From Planctomycetaceae bacterium (GTDB lineage: Bacteria > Planctomycetota > Planctomycetia > Pirellulales > Thermoguttaceae): DNA of 6,523 nt. The notes beneath the pieces were generated by a model. That model had not been told where the DNA came from and did not search any database. It was given only the letters and a program-made list of their open reading frames with translations. Location: contig JAITST010000455.1 in NCBI GenBank assembly GCA_031287585.1, positions 1 through 6,523 on the forward strand. The letters run 5' to 3'. Shown here piece by piece: positions 6,029-6,523 of this stretch (position 1 is the stretch's first letter; every line of letters starts with the position of its first letter). The position numbers and the translations under genes are program-made.

Positions 6029-6413
6029 TTTACTGATATACCGAACACGGTGTTGGAAGGTGTTGAAATTTGTAAAGACGTTAATATGTAATGTTTCTAC
6101 ATCATTGCCCTGTAGGGGTAAAAATATTATCACGAGTATTTAAGGTTACGAAATGATTTTGAAAGTGAGGTTCGGGGGCAAGGGTTTTGGGTTGTACCTA
6201 CACCGAACACCAACATTTTTACAAGAGCAATATTTGGAAAGTGCGGATGGTGTTGTATCTTTGGGAAACGTTACGGTTTCGTAAATTGCTGTCACGTGCC
6301 GACAATCAATTGTTTTGTAACAGAAAATTTTTGAGTCGCTTTATACTCCCCCAAAAACATACTACAATCGTGCTGTTCTATCGGACAATAAACTTTACCC
6401 CCATAGGAGTTTG
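6029..6413. other. Intergenic region, no supported gene
   Basis: This 385-bp AT-rich spacer has no convincing coding sequence. Shortly after the stop at 6028 there is AACACGGTGTT (6044-6054), a perfect but nearly loop-less palindrome, and at about 6109 CCCTGTAGGG; neither is a typical terminator. Further on, TTACG-GTTT-CGTAA (6271-6284) can form a small stem. TATACT at 6342-6347 and TACAAT at 6363-6368 could be -10 elements, but no -35 sits at the proper distance. The promoter of the next gene is presumably in the last 100 bp. Confidence 0.4.
6405..6409 (+). promoter_or_regulatory. Shine-Dalgarno sequence AGGAG
   Basis: AGGAG lies 7 nt before the ATG at 6417 and 4 nt before the ATG at 6414. 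The spacing favours 6417. It is the only clear SD sequence ahead of a supported gene in this window; the two large genes upstream have none. Confidence 0.65.
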
Positions 6414-6416
6414 ATG

Positions 6417-6523
6417 ATGGCTTACCGTTTGTTAGTTGTGATGTTGTCTATTGTTTCCGTTTTTCTTTATGCGGAACACAGTGCTAACTCTGCTCTGTCT
6501 GACGAAAATCAGACTGAGCAAGT
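6417..6523 (+). CDS. N-terminal part of an exported protein of unknown function
   Basis: The open frame starts at tandem ATG codons (6414 and 6417) and continues to the right edge, so only about 35 residues are visible. MAYRLLVVMLSIVSVFLYA is a signal peptide with one Arg, a hydrophobic core and a likely cleavage after LYA (before EHSANS). The start of the mature protein (ALSDENQTEQ) is polar and acidic. No family can be named from this. The gene has its own spacer and SD, so it is probably a separate transcription unit following the haem protein gene on the same strand. It is truncated by the window, not by mutation. Confidence 0.7.
   Translation, partial: MAYRLLVVMLSIVSVFLYAEHSANSALSDENQTEQ

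Noticed and set aside
6041..6056. Terminator of the haem-protein gene
   Set aside because: AACAC-G-GTGTT has no usable loop and no T run follows, so it is not a credible intrinsic terminator.
6187..6414. 75-codon + strand open frame ahead of the last gene
   Set aside because: It needs a TTG start without an SD, has no domain-like features and its stop overlaps the true start region of the next gene. It is probably chance in a spacer.

Overview
This window looks like bacterial chromosome from a planctomycete or a close PVC-superphylum relative. Three things point there: the C-terminal end of a transposase of the type called the 'Rhodopirellula transposase' family (ISAzo13), a large exported dihaem cytochrome/beta-propeller protein related to the alpha subunit of hydrazine synthase (HzsA), and an outer-membrane porin of the phosphate-selective O/P type with a long Pro/Gln-rich N-terminal extension. 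Shine-Dalgarno sequences are absent before the two large genes, which also fits. The assignment rests on protein character only; no rRNA or marker gene is present. Everything supported here is on the + strand.

Positions 1-1390 are a mobile-element graveyard without an intact gene. It holds the frameshifted 3' end of an ISAzo13-type transposase (to 197), two near-identical 26-bp direct repeats (200-225 and 370-395), an RNA-type hairpin (329-355), the C-terminal remnant of an IS5-type transposase with an in-frame stop (396-629), a 106-110-bp MITE-like unit bounded by perfect 14-bp inverted repeats (857-966), and a CGCAGAG-type intergenic repeat whose outer arm recurs inverted about 60 bp later (1051-1147).

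Positions 1391-6028 hold two exported-protein genes. The first (1391-3178) encodes a 595-residue outer-membrane porin-like protein. The second (3278-6028) encodes a 916-residue periplasmic protein with a signal peptide, an N-terminal beta-sandwich-like region, a PD40/WD40-like propeller and two CXXCH haem c motifs. Between them lies the best promoter of the window (TTGATA, 16 bp, TGCTATAAT), overlapped by a perfect 8-bp dyad and followed by a leader with no G between 3237 and the start codon. The second gene is therefore probably transcribed from its own start.

Positions 6029-6413 are intergenic with no convincing gene. At 6417 a third exported-protein gene begins, this time with a clear AGGAG ribosome binding site, and runs off the window. 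The joint picture is an envelope locus: a porin giving small anionic or other solutes access to the periplasm, beside a periplasmic haem protein whose substrate is unknown. The HzsA-like protein has alanine where HzsA carries its unusual tyrosine haem ligand, so it should not be read as evidence for anammox.
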